This document shows positions 9,216 to 19,109 of a DNA stretch of 64,000 bases, one piece after another (position 1 is the first letter of the stretch; every line of letters starts with the position of its first letter). Below the pieces are notes generated by a model that was given only the letters and a program-made list of their open reading frames with translations, had not been told where the DNA came from and searched no databases. The stretch is taken from the NCBI GenBank assembly GCA_014656015.1, contig BNBP01000009.1:81936-145935 (forward strand), written 5' to 3'. The position numbers and the translations under genes are program-made. Source of the stretch: Streptomyces griseoaurantiacus. Lineage in GTDB: Bacteria; Actinomycetota; Actinomycetes; Streptomycetales; Streptomycetaceae.

Positions 9216-9772
9216 TGGCTACCACCACCACTCCGCGACTGAAGACGAAGTACCGCGAGGAGATCGCGGGCAAGCTGCGTGACGAGTTCAAGTACGAGAA
9301 CGTCATGCAGGTCCCCGCGCTCGTCAAGATCGTGGTCAACATGGGTGTCGGCGACGCCGCCCGTGACTCCAAGCTCATGGACGGTGCCGTCCGTGACCTG
9401 ACCACCATCACCGGTCAGAAGCCGGCCGTCACCAAGGCCCGCAAGTCCATCGCGCAGTTCAAGCTGCGCGAGGGTCAGCCGATCGGTGCCCACGTCACGC
9501 TCCGTGGCGACCGCATGTGGGAGTTCCTGGACCGCACCCTGTCGCTCGCGCTCCCGCGCATCCGCGACTTCCGCGGTCTGTCCCCCAAGCAGTTCGACGG
9601 CCGTGGCAACTACACCTTCGGTCTCACGGAGCAGGTCATGTTCCACGAGATCGACCAGGACAAGATCGACCGCGTCCGGGGTATGGACATCACCGTGGTC
9701 ACCACGGCGACCAACGACGCCGAGGGCCGCGCGCTCCTCCGTCACCTCGGCTTCCCCTTCAAGGAGGCGTGA
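9215..9772 (+). CDS. rplE: 50S ribosomal protein L5
   Basis: The 185-aa product has the L5 signature [20 protein letters not shown] and the C-terminal [21 protein letters not shown]5 binds 5S rRNA in the central protuberance and contacts P-site tRNA. It is coupled to rplX by a one-base overlap and is followed by rpsN after 5 nt. Confidence 0.97.
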   Translation: MATTTTPRLKTKYREEIAGKLRDEFKYENVMQVPALVKIVVNMGVGDAARDSKLMDGAVRDLTTITGQKPAVTKARKSIAQFKLREGQPIGAHVTLRGDRMWEFLDRTLSLALPRIRDFRGLSPKQFDGRGNYTFGLTEQVMFHEIDQDKIDRVRGMDITVVTTATNDAEGRALLRHLGFPFKEA

Positions 9773-9777
9773 GCGAG

Positions 9778-9963
9778 ATGGCGAAGAAGGCTCTGATCGC
9801 GAAGGCTGCCCGCAAGCCCAAGTTCGGCGTGCGCGCCTACACCCGCTGCCAGCGCTGTGGGCGTCCGCACTCCGTCTACCGCAAGTTCGGCCTGTGCCGT
9901 GTGTGCCTCCGTGAGATGGCTCACCGCGGCGAGCTGCCGGGCGTGACCAAGAGCTCCTGGTAA
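9778..9963 (+). CDS. rpsN: 30S ribosomal protein S14, zinc (type Z) form
   Basis: The short 61-aa product [20 protein letters not shown]... has a zinc ribbon with Cys24, Cys27, Cys40 and Cys43 (CQRC and CRVC). This is the C+ form; streptomycetes also carry a zinc-free paralogue elsewhere that is made under zinc limitation (known biology, not in this window). S14 lies in the 30S head beside S3 and S19. The ATG is 5 nt after the rplE stop. Confidence 0.96.
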   Translation: MAKKALIAKAARKPKFGVRAYTRCQRCGRPHSVYRKFGLCRVCLREMAHRGELPGVTKSSW

Positions 9964-10202
9964 AACCCCACTTGGGGTGAACCAGGACTCTCGGTAAGCA
10001 ACTGGGGTCGGCAGGAGGCCCGCTCCGCATGCCGTAGGCTTGCGGGGTTGGGCGCCTGCCGTGCCCCGCACGTACGCGGGCTCCGCCCGCCAATGAATGC
10101 TTACTACGCCGTAGGTCCACCGCGCCGCACCCGTCCCGTCTCGGATCGGGGAGAGGGATGGCGCACCAGGAAACCCCGGCGAGAGAGGCCGAAGGCCAAT
10201 TC
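9964..10202 (+). other. Gap inside the spc block, possible internal promoter
   Basis: These 239 nt between rpsN and rpsH contain a weak hairpin ACCCC/GGGGT with a 4-nt loop right after the rpsN stop (9965-9978). A TAGGCT hexamer at 10035-10040 could be a -10 box, but no clear -35 is seen. A second short hairpin GCGGGC/GCCCGC lies at 10076-10090. The gap is much larger than others in the block, so separate transcription of rpsH onward is possible. Confidence 0.35.
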
Positions 10203-10601
10203 ATGACCATGACTGATCCGATCGCAGACATGCTCACGCGTCTGCGTAACGCGAACTCGGCGTACCACGACTCCGTGGCGATGCCGGCATCGAAGATCAA
10301 GTCTCACATCGCGGAGATCCTCCAGCAGGAGGGCTTCATCACGGGCTGGAAGGTCGAGGACGCCGAGGTCGGCAAGAACCTCGTCCTGGAGCTGAAGTTC
10401 GGCCCCAACCGTGAGCGCTCCATCGCGGGCATCAAGCGGATCTCCAAGCCCGGTCTCCGGGTGTACGCGAAGTCCACCAACCTGCCGAAGGTGCTGGGCG
10501 GCCTGGGCGTGGCGATCATCTCCACGTCGCACGGGCTCCTCACCGACAAGCAGGCCGGCAAGAAGGGCGTGGGTGGGGAAGTCCTCGCCTACGTCTGGTA
10601 A
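10203..10601 (+). CDS. rpsH: 30S ribosomal protein S8
   Basis: The 132-aa protein starts [20 protein letters not shown], the conserved S8 N-terminus, so the ATG at 10203 is used rather than the in-frame one 45 nt upstream. S8 binds the central domain of 16S rRNA; in E. coli it also represses the spc operon. The C-terminus [14 protein letters not shown] is typical. Confidence 0.96.
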   Translation: MTMTDPIADMLTRLRNANSAYHDSVAMPASKIKSHIAEILQQEGFITGWKVEDAEVGKNLVLELKFGPNRERSIAGIKRISKPGLRVYAKSTNLPKVLGGLGVAIISTSHGLLTDKQAGKKGVGGEVLAYVW

Positions 10602-10625
10602 CGGAAGGGAACGGAGGAAACAGCT

Positions 10626-11165
10626 ATGTCGCGCATCGGCAAGCTCCCCATCGCGGTTCCCGCCGGCGTGGACGTCACCATCGACGGCCGTCAGGTGCAG
10701 GTGAAGGGGCCCAAGGGCACCCTGTCGCACACCATCGCGGCGCCGATCGAGATCGCTAAGGGTGAGGACGGCGTCCTGAACGTCACCCGCCCGAACGACG
10801 AGCGTCAGAACAAGGCCCTGCACGGCCTGTCCCGCACGCTGGTGGCGAACATGATCACCGGCGTGACCCAGGGTTACGTGAAGAAGCTCGAGATCAGCGG
10901 TGTCGGTTACCGCGTGACGGCCAAGGGTTCGAACCTCGAGTTCGCGCTCGGCTACAGCCACCCGATCACCGTCGAGGCACCCGAGGGCATCACCTTCAAG
11001 GTGGAGGCCCCGACCCGCTTCTCGGTCGAGGGCATCGACAAGCAGAAGGTGGGCGAGGTCGCGGCGAACATCCGCAAGCTGCGCAAGCCCGACCCGTACA
11101 AGGCCAAGGGTGTCAAGTACGAGGGTGAAGTCATCCGCCGCAAGGTCGGAAAGGCGGGTAAGTAA
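10626..11165 (+). CDS. rplF: 50S ribosomal protein L6
   Basis: The 179-aa product begins [20 protein letters not shown] and has the two L6 alpha/beta repeats and the C-terminal [18 protein letters not shown] signature. L6 stabilises the sarcin-ricin stem region and the factor-binding site. GGAGG lies 7 nt before the ATG. rplR follows 3 nt after the stop. Confidence 0.97.
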   Translation: MSRIGKLPIAVPAGVDVTIDGRQVQVKGPKGTLSHTIAAPIEIAKGEDGVLNVTRPNDERQNKALHGLSRTLVANMITGVTQGYVKKLEISGVGYRVTAKGSNLEFALGYSHPITVEAPEGITFKVEAPTRFSVEGIDKQKVGEVAANIRKLRKPDPYKAKGVKYEGEVIRRKVGKAGK

Positions 11166-11168
11166 GCC

Positions 11169-11552
11169 ATGGCATACGGGCAGAAGATCGCCAAGGGCGA
11201 TGCCTACAAGCGCACCGCCATCAAGCGGCGCCACATCCGGATCCGCAAGAAGGTCTCCGGTACGGCCGAGCGCCCCCGCCTGGTCGTGACCCGCTCCAAC
11301 CGTCACATCGTGGCGCAGGTGATCGACGACCTCAAGGGGCACACCCTGGCGTCGGCGTCCACCCTGGACACGTCGATCCGCGGCGGCGAGGGCGACAAGT
11401 CCTCGCAGGCCAAGCAGGTCGGCGCCCTGGTCGCCGAGCGTGCCAAGGCCGCCGGTGTCGAGGCCGTCGTGTTCGACCGTGGTGGCAACCAGTACGCCGG
11501 GCGCATCGCCGCCCTGGCGGACGCCGCCCGCGAGGCCGGGCTCAAGTTCTGA
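11169..11552 (+). CDS. rplR: 50S ribosomal protein L18
   Basis: The 127-aa protein has the arginine-rich N-terminus ([20 protein letters not shown]) that binds 5S rRNA and the conserved [20 protein letters not shown] end. It forms the 5S complex with L5 and L25-type proteins. Its ATG is 3 nt after rplF. Confidence 0.97.
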   Translation: MAYGQKIAKGDAYKRTAIKRRHIRIRKKVSGTAERPRLVVTRSNRHIVAQVIDDLKGHTLASASTLDTSIRGGEGDKSSQAKQVGALVAERAKAAGVEAVVFDRGGNQYAGRIAALADAAREAGLKF

Positions 11553-11587
11553 GCCGCTGTAGCTAGCGGAAAGAGAGAGGTAATCCA

Positions 11588-12193
11588 ATGGCTGGACCCC
11601 AGCGCCGCGGTGGCGGTGCCGGTGGCGGCGAGCGGCGGGACCGGAAGGGCCGTGACGGCGGAGCATCCGCCGCCGAGAAGACCGCGTACGTCGAGCGCGT
11701 CGTCGCGATCAACCGTGTCGCCAAGGTTGTGAAGGGTGGTCGTCGCTTCAGCTTCACCGCGCTGGTCGTGGTGGGCGACGGTGACGGCACCGTGGGTGTC
11801 GGATACGGCAAGGCCAAGGAGGTGCCGGCCGCCATCGCCAAGGGTGTGGAGGAGGCCAAGAAGCACTTCTTCAAGGTCCCCCGCATCCAGGGCACCATCC
11901 CGCACCCGATCCAGGGTGAGAAGGCTGCCGGCGTCGTGCTGCTCAAGCCCGCGTCCCCCGGTACCGGTGTCATCGCCGGTGGTCCGGTGCGCGCCGTGCT
12001 CGAGTGCGCCGGCATCCACGACATCCTGTCGAAGTCGCTCGGCTCCGACAACCAGATCAACATCGTGCACGCGACCGTGGAGGCCCTCAAGGGCCTGCAG
12101 CGTCCCGAGGAGGTCGCGGCCCGCCGCGGTCTGCCGCTCGAGGACGTCGCTCCCGCGGCCCTGCTGCGTGCGCGTGCCGGGGCAGGTGCGTAA
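11588..12193 (+). CDS. rpsE: 30S ribosomal protein S5
   Basis: The 201-aa protein has the double-stranded-RNA-binding fold from about residue 36 ([20 protein letters not shown]) and the conserved [11 protein letters not shown] loop. Spectinomycin-resistance positions in the loop near residue 50 look wild type (VVKGGRRF). The first 35 residues are Gly/Arg-rich, longer than in E. coli. S5 takes part in decoding accuracy and mRNA unwinding. rpmD follows after 2 nt. Confidence 0.97.
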   Translation: MAGPQRRGGGAGGGERRDRKGRDGGASAAEKTAYVERVVAINRVAKVVKGGRRFSFTALVVVGDGDGTVGVGYGKAKEVPAAIAKGVEEAKKHFFKVPRIQGTIPHPIQGEKAAGVVLLKPASPGTGVIAGGPVRAVLECAGIHDILSKSLGSDNQINIVHATVEALKGLQRPEEVAARRGLPLEDVAPAALLRARAGAGA

Positions 12194-12195
12194 TC

Positions 12196-12378
12196 ATGGC
12201 GCAGCTCAAGATCACGCAGGTCAAGTCCTACATCGGCAGCAAGCAGAACCACCGCGACACCCTGCGTTCCCTTGGTCTCAAGGGCATCAACACGCAGGTC
12301 GTCAAGGAGGACCGCCCCGAGTTCCGCGGCATGGTGCACACCGTCCGCCACCTCGTGTCGGTCGAGGAGGTCGACTGA
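12196..12378 (+). CDS. rpmD: 50S ribosomal protein L30
   Basis: This 60-aa product, [20 protein letters not shown]..., is a normal-length L30 with the family motif [17 protein letters not shown]30 binds 23S rRNA on the back of the large subunit. It lies 2 nt after rpsE and 2 nt before rplO, so it is cotranslated with both. Confidence 0.96.
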   Translation: MAQLKITQVKSYIGSKQNHRDTLRSLGLKGINTQVVKEDRPEFRGMVHTVRHLVSVEEVD

Positions 12379-12380
12379 TC

Positions 12381-12836
12381 ATGGCGGAGAACAACCCGCT
12401 CAAGATCCACAACCTCCGTCCGGCCCCGGGCGCCAAGACCGCCAAGACCCGTGTCGGTCGTGGTGAGGCGTCGAAGGGCAAGACGGCCGGTCGTGGTACC
12501 AAGGGAACGAAGGCCCGTTACCAGGTTCCGGAGCGCTTCGAGGGTGGCCAGATGCCCCTCCACATGCGTCTTCCGAAGCTGAAGGGCTTCAAGAACCCGT
12601 TCAAGACCGAGTACCAGGTCGTGAACCTCGACAAGCTGGCCGCGCTGTACCCCGAGGGTGGCGAGGTCACCGTCGAGGGCCTGGTGGCCAAGGGTGCCGT
12701 TCGCAAGAACAGCCTCGTCAAGGTCCTCGGCCAGGGCGAGGTCTCCGTGGCGCTGCAGGTGACGGTCGACGCCGTCTCCGGCTCCGCCAAGGAGAAGATC
12801 ACCGCCGCCGGCGGTACGGTCACCGAGCTCGTCTGA
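12381..12836 (+). CDS. rplO: 50S ribosomal protein L15
   Basis: The 151-aa protein has the glycine/lysine-rich N-terminal extension ([20 protein letters not shown]) that threads into 23S rRNA and a globular C-terminal domain. L15 is a late assembly protein. It is the last gene of the spc block before a strong terminator-like hairpin; secY is separated rather than directly coupled as in E. coli. Confidence 0.97.
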   Translation: MAENNPLKIHNLRPAPGAKTAKTRVGRGEASKGKTAGRGTKGTKARYQVPERFEGGQMPLHMRLPKLKGFKNPFKTEYQVVNLDKLAALYPEGGEVTVEGLVAKGAVRKNSLVKVLGQGEVSVALQVTVDAVSGSAKEKITAAGGTVTELV

Positions 12837-12871
12837 CCCCGTCGGGCGCGCCGATGACATGAACGAATCCG

Positions 12872-12905
12872 ACCGGGGATACCCCACATTTGGGGTATCC
12901 CCGGT
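12872..12905 (+). terminator. Strong hairpin after rplO
   Basis: A perfect 15-bp stem (12872-12886 with 12891-12905) closed by the 4-nt loop CATT lies 36 nt after rplO. There is no T tract, which is common for terminators in this GC range. It probably ends or attenuates the spc transcript and separates secY. Confidence 0.75.
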
Positions 12906-13070
12906 TGGTCGTTCCTAGGGGGGCAGTGTCGCCGGTAAGGTGGCCTGCGCTGTCAAGTTTCGCCGGATGCCCCACTCGGGCACCAGGAGAGGCCGACAGC
13001 CGTTATGTATTCGTCGAACCTCACCAATCGTCACCTCTGACGCACGTGCGCGGGGGTCGCAGGAGGCACC

Positions 13071-14384
13071 GTGCTCACCGGCTTCGCCCGGGCGTTCAGG
13101 ACGCCCGACCTGCGCAAGAAGCTGCTCTTCACGCTCGCGATCATCGTGGTGTACCGCGTCGGTACCCACGTCCCGATCCCCGGCGTCGACTACAAGAGCG
13201 TCCAGACCTGTATCGACGTCGCCAAGGGCAACCAGGGCCTGTTCGGTCTGGTGAACATGTTCAGTGGTGGCGCGCTGCTGCAGATCACGATCTTCGCGCT
13301 GGGCATCATGCCGTACATCACGGCGAGCATCATTCTGCAGCTGCTGACCGTGGTGATCCCGCGCCTGGAAGCCCTGAAGAAGGAGGGGCAGGCCGGTACG
13401 GCGAAGATCACGCAGTACACGCGGTACCTGACGGTCGCCCTCGCCATCCTCCAGGGCACCGGCCTGGTGGCCACCGCCCGCAGCGGCGCGCTGTTCACCG
13501 GCTGCCCGGTCGCCACGTCGATCGTGCCCGACCAGTCGATCTTCATGACCATCACGATGGTCATCACCATGACCGCGGGCACCTGCATGGTGATGTGGCT
13601 CGGTGAGCTGATCACCGACCGCGGCATCGGCAACGGCATGTCGATCCTGATGTTCATCTCGATCGCCGCCACCTTCCCGTCCGCGCTGTGGGCCATCAAG
13701 ACCCAGGGCTCGCTGGCCGACGGCTGGATCGAGTTCGGCACGGTCATCCTGGTCGGCCTCGTCATGGTCGGCCTCGTGGTCTTCGTCGAGCAGGCCCAGC
13801 GCCGCATTCCCGTGCAGTACGCCAAGCGCATGATCGGCCGCCGTTCCTACGGCGGCACCTCGACGTACATTCCGCTGAAGGTCAACCAGGCGGGTGTGAT
13901 CCCCGTCATCTTCGCGTCGTCGCTGCTCTACATCCCGGCTCTGATCGCCCAGTTCTCCGACAGCAACTCCGGATGGAAGACCTGGATCCAGGCCAACATG
14001 GTGAAGGGTGATCACCCGGTCTACATCACTTTGTACTTCCTGCTGATCGTCTTCTTCGCCTTCTTCTACGTCGCGATCTCCTTCAACCCCGAAGAAGTCG
14101 CCGACAACATGAAGAAGTATGGTGGCTTCATCCCGGGCATCCGGGCTGGCCGGCCGACCGCCGAGTACCTGAGCTACGTACTCAACCGGATCACCTGGCC
14201 GGGTTCGCTGTATCTGGGTCTGATCGCTCTTGTGCCAACAATGGCGTTGGTGGGCTTCGGGGCGAACCAGAACTTCCCGTTCGGTGGGACGAGCATCCTG
14301 ATCATCGTGGGTGTCGGTCTCGAGACCGTGAAGCAGATCGAGAGTCAGCTCCAGCAGCGCAATTACGAAGGGTTCCTCCGCTGA
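13071..14384 (+). CDS. secY: Protein translocase subunit SecY
   Basis: The 437-aa integral membrane protein has ten predicted transmembrane segments, the plug/TM2 region with [20 protein letters not shown] and the cytoplasmic loop [20 protein letters not shown]. It is the channel of the Sec secretion pathway, working with SecE/SecG and SecA. It starts at a GTG preceded by AGGAGG (5-nt spacing). The 234-nt gap upstream suggests its own promoter. The stop shares one base with the adk start (TGATG), so secY-adk are coupled. Confidence 0.96.
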   Translation: MLTGFARAFRTPDLRKKLLFTLAIIVVYRVGTHVPIPGVDYKSVQTCIDVAKGNQGLFGLVNMFSGGALLQITIFALGIMPYITASIILQLLTVVIPRLEALKKEGQAGTAKITQYTRYLTVALAILQGTGLVATARSGALFTGCPVATSIVPDQSIFMTITMVITMTAGTCMVMWLGELITDRGIGNGMSILMFISIAATFPSALWAIKTQGSLADGWIEFGTVILVGLVMVGLVVFVEQAQRRIPVQYAKRMIGRRSYGGTSTYIPLKVNQAGVIPVIFASSLLYIPALIAQFSDSNSGWKTWIQANMVKGDHPVYITLYFLLIVFFAFFYVAISFNPEEVADNMKKYGGFIPGIRAGRPTAEYLSYVLNRITWPGSLYLGLIALVPTMALVGFGANQNFPFGGTSILIIVGVGLETVKQIESQLQQRNYEGFLR

Positions 14385-15046
14385 TGCGAATTGTCCTCGT
14401 CGGGCCACCCGGTGCCGGGAAGGGAACGCAGGCCGCGTTCCTGGCCAAGAACCTGTCGATCCCGCACATCTCCACGGGCGACCTGTTCCGCGCCAACATC
14501 AGCCGGCAGACCGAACTGGGCAAACTCGCGAAGTCCTACATGGACGCGGGCAACCTGGTGCCGGACGAGGTCACCATCGGCATGGCCAAGGACCGCATGG
14601 AGCAGTCCGACGCCGCCGGTGGGTTCCTGCTCGACGGCTTCCCGCGCAACGTCTCGCAGGCCGAGGCGCTGGACGAGATGCTCAAGGACGAGGGCATGAA
14701 GCTGGACGCGGTGCTGGACCTGGAGGTCCCGGAGGACGAGGTCGTCAAGCGCATCGCCGGGCGCCGCGTCTGCCGCAAGGACTCCAGCCACGTCTTCCAC
14801 GTGACGTACACCCCGCCGAAGACGGAGGGCGTGTGCGACACCTGCGGCGGCGAGCTGTACCAGCGCGACGACGACTCCGAGGAGACCGTGCGGACGCGGC
14901 TGGAGGTCTACCACACGCAGACCGAGCCGATCATCGACTACTACAAGGCGCAGGGGCTCGTCGTGACGATCTCGGCCCTCGGCAAGGTCGAGGACGTGAC
15001 CGGGCGGGCGATGAAGGCGCTCCAGCGCCAGGAGGCGCCGCAGTAG
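14384..15046 (+). CDS. adk: Adenylate kinase
   Basis: The 220-aa enzyme interconverts ATP plus AMP with two ADP. It has the P-loop [10 protein letters not shown] (residues 7-16), the DGFPR segment and a long LID domain. The LID has Cys/Asp residues in a metal-site pattern (VCRKD and VCDTC), like zinc-bearing Gram-positive enzymes but with C-x2-D / C-x2-C ligands. It is translationally coupled to secY, a pairing conserved widely in bacteria. Confidence 0.96.
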   Translation: MRIVLVGPPGAGKGTQAAFLAKNLSIPHISTGDLFRANISRQTELGKLAKSYMDAGNLVPDEVTIGMAKDRMEQSDAAGGFLLDGFPRNVSQAEALDEMLKDEGMKLDAVLDLEVPEDEVVKRIAGRRVCRKDSSHVFHVTYTPPKTEGVCDTCGGELYQRDDDSEETVRTRLEVYHTQTEPIIDYYKAQGLVVTISALGKVEDVTGRAMKALQRQEAPQ

Positions 15047-15068
15047 ACCGGCGCCGTCGACGCTCCTC

Positions 15069-15099
15069 GACCGCGGCCCCCCTGGTGGGGGCCGCGGTC
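15069..15099 (+). terminator. Rho-independent-type terminator after adk
   Basis: A perfect 13-bp G+C stem (15069-15081 with 15087-15099) has a 5-nt loop and is followed by GTTGTGTG. It lies 22 nt after adk and ends the secY-adk transcript. Confidence 0.85.
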
Positions 15100-15177
15100 G
15101 TTGTGTGGGGTGCCGTTCCGGCGCCGTATTGTTGACAGGGTCCGTACCTCTTCCGGGTCAGAAAGGCGCTTGCCGTC

Positions 15178-16014
15178 ATGGTGCAGATCAAGAGCCCCGA
15201 GCAGATCGCGAAGATGCGCGAGGCGGGGCTGGTCGTCGCGGCCATTCACGCGGCCACGCGTGAGGCGGCCGTGCCCGGCGCGACGACCAGGGATCTGGAC
15301 CAGGTCGCCCGCAAGGTGCTCGCCGAGCACGACGCCAAGCCCAACTTCCTCGGCTACGGCGGCTTCCCGGCGACCATCTGCACCTCCGTGAACGACGTCG
15401 TGGTGCACGGCATCCCGTCCGACGAGGTCGTCCTCAAGGACGGCGACATCATCTCCATCGACTGCGGCGCGATCGTCGACGGCTGGCACGGCGACGCCGC
15501 GTACACCGCTTTCGTCGGCTCCGGTCACGCCCCCGAGCTGATCGAGCTCTCCCGGGTCACGGAGGAGTCGATGTGGGCCGGCATCGCCGCCATGAAGACC
15601 GGCGGCCGCCTGGTGGACATCTCCCGCGCGGTCGAGACGTACATCCGCCGCCAGCCGAAGCCGGGCGGCGGCCGCTACGGGATCATCGAGGACTACGGCG
15701 GCCACGGCATCGGCACCGAGATGCACATGGACCCGCACCTGCTGAACTACGTGGACCGCCGGCGCGGCAAGGGGCCCAAGCTGGTCCCCGGCCTGTGCCT
15801 GGCCATCGAGCCGATGGTCTCCCTCGGCACCCCGAAGACCGAGGTCCTGCAGGACGACTGGACCGTCATCACGACGGACGGCACCTGGTCCTCCCACTGG
15901 GAGCACTCCGTCGCCCTCACCGAGCAGGGCCCGCTGGTGCTCACGGCGCCCGACGGGGGCCGGGCGAAGCTGGCGGAGATGGGCATCACCGCGGCGCCGG
16001 ACCCGCTCGCCTGA
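15178..16014 (+). CDS. map: Methionine aminopeptidase, type I
   Basis: The 278-aa metalloprotease removes the initiator Met from new proteins. The pita-bread fold motifs are visible: GYGGFPATICTSVNDVVVHG, DCGAIVDGWHGDAAYT with the metal-binding Asp pair, GHGIGTEMH with the catalytic His, and the metal Glu residues in CLAIEPM and WEHSVALTE. No N-terminal zinc finger is present. It follows a terminator, so it has its own promoter. A 6-bp hairpin (CGCCGC/GCGGCG, 16027-16041) lies just after the stop. Confidence 0.95.
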   Translation: MVQIKSPEQIAKMREAGLVVAAIHAATREAAVPGATTRDLDQVARKVLAEHDAKPNFLGYGGFPATICTSVNDVVVHGIPSDEVVLKDGDIISIDCGAIVDGWHGDAAYTAFVGSGHAPELIELSRVTEESMWAGIAAMKTGGRLVDISRAVETYIRRQPKPGGGRYGIIEDYGGHGIGTEMHMDPHLLNYVDRRRGKGPKLVPGLCLAIEPMVSLGTPKTEVLQDDWTVITTDGTWSSHWEHSVALTEQGPLVLTAPDGGRAKLAEMGITAAPDPLA

Positions 16015-16092
16015 GCCCGCACCGCGCGCCGCTTCGCGGCGGACCCGGATCCCTCGGCATGATGATCTCCCTGTCAGGGCAGAATCCCTCGT

Positions 16093-16122
16093 TTCGCCTT
16101 TCCGGGTGCGCTGACGTAGACT
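16093..16122 (+). promoter_or_regulatory. Probable infA promoter
   Basis: TAGACT at 16117-16122 is a good -10 hexamer for the principal sigma factor, and TTCGCC at 16093-16098 gives an 18-nt spacer. The infA start codon is 83 nt further on. The assignment is from pattern only. Confidence 0.5.
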
Positions 16123-16204
16123 GACTCGTCGGCTCTCGTGCACCCGCATGTCCGCATGCGGACGTACCGGAGTCGATCAAGGTAGTCGATTCGAAGGGCG
16201 AAGC

Positions 16205-16426
16205 GTGGCCAAGAAGCAAGGTGCCATCGAGATCGAGGGCACTGTCGTCGAGTCTCTTCCGAACGCCATGTTCAAGGTCGAGCTCCAGAACGGCCACCAG
16301 GTCCTGGCACACATCAGCGGCAAGATGCGCATGCACTACATCCGCATCCTCCCTGACGACCGGGTCGTGGTGGAGCTGTCTCCGTACGACCTGACGCGTG
16401 GCCGGATCGTCTACCGGTACAAGTAG
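16205..16426 (+). CDS. infA: Translation initiation factor IF-1
   Basis: The 73-aa OB-fold protein [20 protein letters not shown]... is the normal IF-1 length, with the [19 protein letters not shown] core. It binds the 30S A site during initiation. The start is a GTG with GAAGGGCGAA upstream. rpmJ follows 68 nt later, the standard infA-rpmJ-rpsM order. Confidence 0.97.
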   Translation: MAKKQGAIEIEGTVVESLPNAMFKVELQNGHQVLAHISGKMRMHYIRILPDDRVVVELSPYDLTRGRIVYRYK

Positions 16427-16494
16427 ATCTTGCCCACGTCCCGCGTGTGCTGCACGTGGGTCCGCCGGCAACTGACCCGGAGAACCTCACACCC

Positions 16495-16608
16495 ATGAAG
16501 GTCAAGCCGAGCGTCAAGAAGATCTGCGACAAGTGCAGGGTGATCCGCCGTCACGGCCGGGTCATGGTCATCTGCGAGAACCCGCGCCACAAGCAGCGCC
16601 AGGGCTGA
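16495..16608 (+). CDS. rpmJ: 50S ribosomal protein L36, zinc form
   Basis: This 37-aa protein is [20 protein letters not shown] followed by a short basic tail. The zinc ligands Cys11, Cys14, Cys27 and His32 are all present, so this is the C+ form. Zinc-free paralogues are known in streptomycetes but are not in this window. L36 binds 23S domain VI. It is easily missed because of its size. Confidence 0.95.
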   Translation: MKVKPSVKKICDKCRVIRRHGRVMVICENPRHKQRQG

Positions 16609-16623
16609 CGCAGGACCGCACCC

Positions 16624-16724
16624 TCTGCGATTCGCAGAATTTCGCGCGACGCGAGCAGTATTCGTTCATACGCAGGGCCCGGACCTGGCACACAGGTCCG
16701 ACACCCCCGGTTCGGAGGCCGGGG
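16624..16724 (+). promoter_or_regulatory. Palindrome and two stem-loops in the rpsM leader
   Basis: A 15-bp palindrome TCTGCGATTCGCAGA lies at 16624-16638, 15 nt after the rpmJ stop. Two hairpins follow: CGGACCTG/CAGGTCCG (16680-16700, 5-nt loop) and CCCCGG/CCGGGG (16705-16724, 8-nt loop). They occupy the 191-nt leader of the alpha operon. They may be a terminator plus an autoregulatory structure, but the regulator is unknown. Confidence 0.45.
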
Positions 16725-16799
16725 ACCCAGTTCGTACCTCGTACGGCGGCTGGGAGACGGTCCTGTGGAAGACCTCCGAAGATCAACTGGAGCCATTGA

Positions 16800-17180
16800 A
16801 TGGCACGCGTTTCCGGTGTTGACATTCCGCGCGAAAAGCGCGTGGAGATCGCCCTCACCTACGTGTTCGGCATCGGCCGGACCCTTTCGCAGCAGACGCT
16901 GGCCGCCACCGGCGTCGACCCGAACACCCGCGTTCGCGACCTCTCCGAGGAGCAGCTCGTCGCGATCCGCGAGTTCGTGGACAACAACATCAAGACCGAG
17001 GGTGACCTCCGTCGCGAGATCCAGGCCGACATCCGCCGCAAGGTCGAGATCGGCACGTACCAGGGTCTGCGGCACCGCCGCGGTCTGCCTGTCCGCGGTC
17101 AGCGCACCAGCACCAACGCTCGTACCCGCAAGGGTCCGCGTCGCGCCATCGCCGGCAAGAAGAAGCCGGGCAAGAAGTAG
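16800..17180 (+). CDS. rpsM: 30S ribosomal protein S13
   Basis: The 126-aa protein starts [20 protein letters not shown] and has the [19 protein letters not shown] signature in its C-terminal half. S13 forms head bridges and contacts tRNAs. It opens the alpha operon rpsM-rpsK-rpoA-rplQ. The upstream gap is long and structured. Confidence 0.97.
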   Translation: MARVSGVDIPREKRVEIALTYVFGIGRTLSQQTLAATGVDPNTRVRDLSEEQLVAIREFVDNNIKTEGDLRREIQADIRRKVEIGTYQGLRHRRGLPVRGQRTSTNARTRKGPRRAIAGKKKPGKK

Positions 17181-17245
17181 TCCGCAGCGACTTCGCCGTT
17201 CAGCGGTCTTCGCTGTAGGACCGACCACCTCCCGTAGGAGAAGAC

Positions 17246-17650
17246 ATGCCCCCCAAGGGACGTCAGGGCGCTGCCAAGAAGGTGCGCCGCAAGGAAAAGA
17301 AGAACGTCGCTCACGGCCACGCGCACATCAAGAGCACGTTCAACAACACCATCGTTTCGATCACCGACCCGACCGGCAACGTGATCTCCTGGGCCTCCGC
17401 CGGCCACGTCGGCTTCAAGGGCTCCCGGAAGTCCACGCCGTTCGCCGCGCAGATGGCCGCCGAGTCGGCCGCCCGTCGTGCGCAGGAGCACGGCATGCGC
17501 AAGGTCGACGTGTTCGTCAAGGGCCCGGGCTCCGGTCGTGAGACCGCGATCCGTTCCCTGCAGGCCACGGGCCTCGAGGTCGGCTCCATCCAGGACGTCA
17601 CCCCGACCCCGCACAACGGCTGCCGTCCGCCGAAGCGCCGTCGCGTCTGA
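17246..17650 (+). CDS. rpsK: 30S ribosomal protein S11
   Basis: The 134-aa protein contains [20 protein letters not shown] and ends in the conserved [11 protein letters not shown], part of the 30S platform near the mRNA exit. The last 35 nt of the gene are duplicated 101 nt downstream (see repeat). rpsD, which often follows rpsK, is absent, so rpoA comes next. Confidence 0.97.
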   Translation: MPPKGRQGAAKKVRRKEKKNVAHGHAHIKSTFNNTIVSITDPTGNVISWASAGHVGFKGSRKSTPFAAQMAAESAARRAQEHGMRKVDVFVKGPGSGRETAIRSLQATGLEVGSIQDVTPTPHNGCRPPKRRRV

Positions 17651-17755
17651 CGCATCGGCTCGGGCGGACGGGTGTCCGGCTGGGGGTGCGGGGGTCGTCC
17701 CCCGCATGGTCGCAGCACGGCTGCCGTCCGCCGAAGCGCCGTCGCGTCTGACGCA
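17616..17755 (+). repeat. Tandem duplication of the rpsK 3' end
   Basis: A 39-bp exact direct repeat occupies 17616-17654 and 17717-17755, offset by 101 bp. The first copy is the end of rpsK including its stop codon. The second is in the rpsK-rpoA gap and would encode [11 protein letters not shown] followed by a stop, with no start. This is a remnant of a roughly 100-bp tandem duplication; the rest of the unit has diverged, apart from partial G-rich similarity after each copy. Confidence 0.95.
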
Positions 17756-17904
17756 CGGCCGCTTCGTTCGGCTTGGGGTAGGGGCGGTACGGCTCGCAAG
17801 GGCCGTGCCGCCCGTACCCTTGCAGTACCCGCGCTTCTCACCGAGTGCGGTTTCCGTCGGGCGTCAAATAGCGGGCGTCCACGAAAGAAGGATCTGATCC
17901 ACAC

Positions 17905-18927
17905 ATGCTGATCGCTCAGCGTCCCTCGTTGACCGAAGAGGTCGTCGACGAGTTCCGCTCCCGGTTCGTGATCGAGCCGCTGGAGCCGGGCTTCGGTTAC
18001 ACCCTCGGCAACTCCCTCCGCCGTACCCTCCTGTCCTCGATCCCCGGTGCCGCCGTCACGAGCATCCGGATCGACGGCGTCCTGCACGAGTTCACCACCG
18101 TGCCGGGCGTCAAGGAGGACGTCACCGACCTGATCCTCAACATCAAGCAGCTGGTCGTCTCCTCGGAGCACGACGAGCCGGTCGTGATGTACCTGCGCAA
18201 GCAGGGCCCGGGTCTGGTCACCGCCGCCGACATCGCGCCCCCGGCCGGTGTCGAGGTGCACAACCCCGACCTGGTCCTCGCCACGCTCAACGGCAAGGGC
18301 AAGCTGGAGATGGAGCTGACGGTCGAGCGCGGCCGCGGTTACGTCTCCGCCGTGCAGAACAAGCAGGTCGGCCAGGAGATCGGCCGGATCCCGGTCGACT
18401 CGATCTACTCGCCGGTCCTGAAGGTCACGTACAAGGTCGAGGCCACGCGTGTCGAGCAGCGCACCGACTTCGACAAGCTGATCGTCGACGTCGAGACGAA
18501 GCAGGCGATGCGTCCCCGTGACGCCATGGCCTCCGCCGGCAAGACCCTGGTCGAGCTGTTCGGTCTCGCCCGCGAGCTGAACATCGACGCCGAGGGCATC
18601 GACATGGGTCCGTCCCCGACGGACGCGGCGCTGGCGGCCGACCTCGCGCTCCCCATCGAGGAGCTCGAGCTGACCGTCCGCTCGTACAACTGCCTCAAGC
18701 GCGAGGGCATCCACTCCGTGGGTGAGCTCGTGGCGCGGTCCGAGGCGGACCTGCTCGACATCCGCAACTTCGGTGCGAAGTCGATCGACGAGGTCAAGGC
18801 GAAGCTGGCCGGCATGGGCCTCGCGCTCAAGGACAGCCCGCCCGGATTCGACCCGACCGCCGCCGCCGACGCCTTCGGCGCCGACGACGACGCGGACGCC
18901 GGGTTCGTCGAGACCGAGCAGTACTAG
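17905..18927 (+). CDS. rpoA: DNA-directed RNA polymerase subunit alpha
   Basis: The 340-aa protein has the N-terminal dimerisation domain ([21 protein letters not shown], residues 32-52) and the C-terminal alphaCTD that binds UP elements and activators ([20 protein letters not shown] and [19 protein letters not shown]). The acidic tail after about residue 310 is longer than in E. coli. It is in the alpha operon, 254 nt after rpsK and 182 nt before rplQ; both gaps are wide, so extra promoters or processing sites may lie there. Confidence 0.97.
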   Translation: MLIAQRPSLTEEVVDEFRSRFVIEPLEPGFGYTLGNSLRRTLLSSIPGAAVTSIRIDGVLHEFTTVPGVKEDVTDLILNIKQLVVSSEHDEPVVMYLRKQGPGLVTAADIAPPAGVEVHNPDLVLATLNGKGKLEMELTVERGRGYVSAVQNKQVGQEIGRIPVDSIYSPVLKVTYKVEATRVEQRTDFDKLIVDVETKQAMRPRDAMASAGKTLVELFGLARELNIDAEGIDMGPSPTDAALAADLALPIEELELTVRSYNCLKREGIHSVGELVARSEADLLDIRNFGAKSIDEVKAKLAGMGLALKDSPPGFDPTAAADAFGADDDADAGFVETEQY

Positions 18928-18932
18928 GAGTT

Positions 18933-18948
18933 CGGGCCTTTCGGCCCG
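18933..18948 (+). terminator. Short hairpin after rpoA
   Basis: A 6-bp stem CGGGCC/GGCCCG with a TTTC loop lies 5 nt after the rpoA stop. It is small and probably only attenuates transcription into rplQ. Confidence 0.4.
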
Positions 18949-19109
18949 TACTTCGGCGCGGGGCGGCTGTCGCTTGTCGCGCAGTTCCCCGTGCCCCTTC
19001 CGGGCACGGCCCCTCGGGGCCCGTGTCCGGATCTTCGACAGGCGACCGCCTGCTCGGATACTGACTCCGGTACCTGATACGGCCGGGGCAGACACCTAGG
19101 AGAAACACC

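Noticed and set aside
15132..15160. TTGACA near 15132 as a map promoter -35
   Set aside because: No acceptable -10 hexamer lies 15-19 nt downstream, so no promoter is called.
17311..19095. 594-codon minus-strand open frame across rpsK-rpoA
   Set aside because: It is the shadow of highly conserved genes on the plus strand; the protein has no recognisable pattern.
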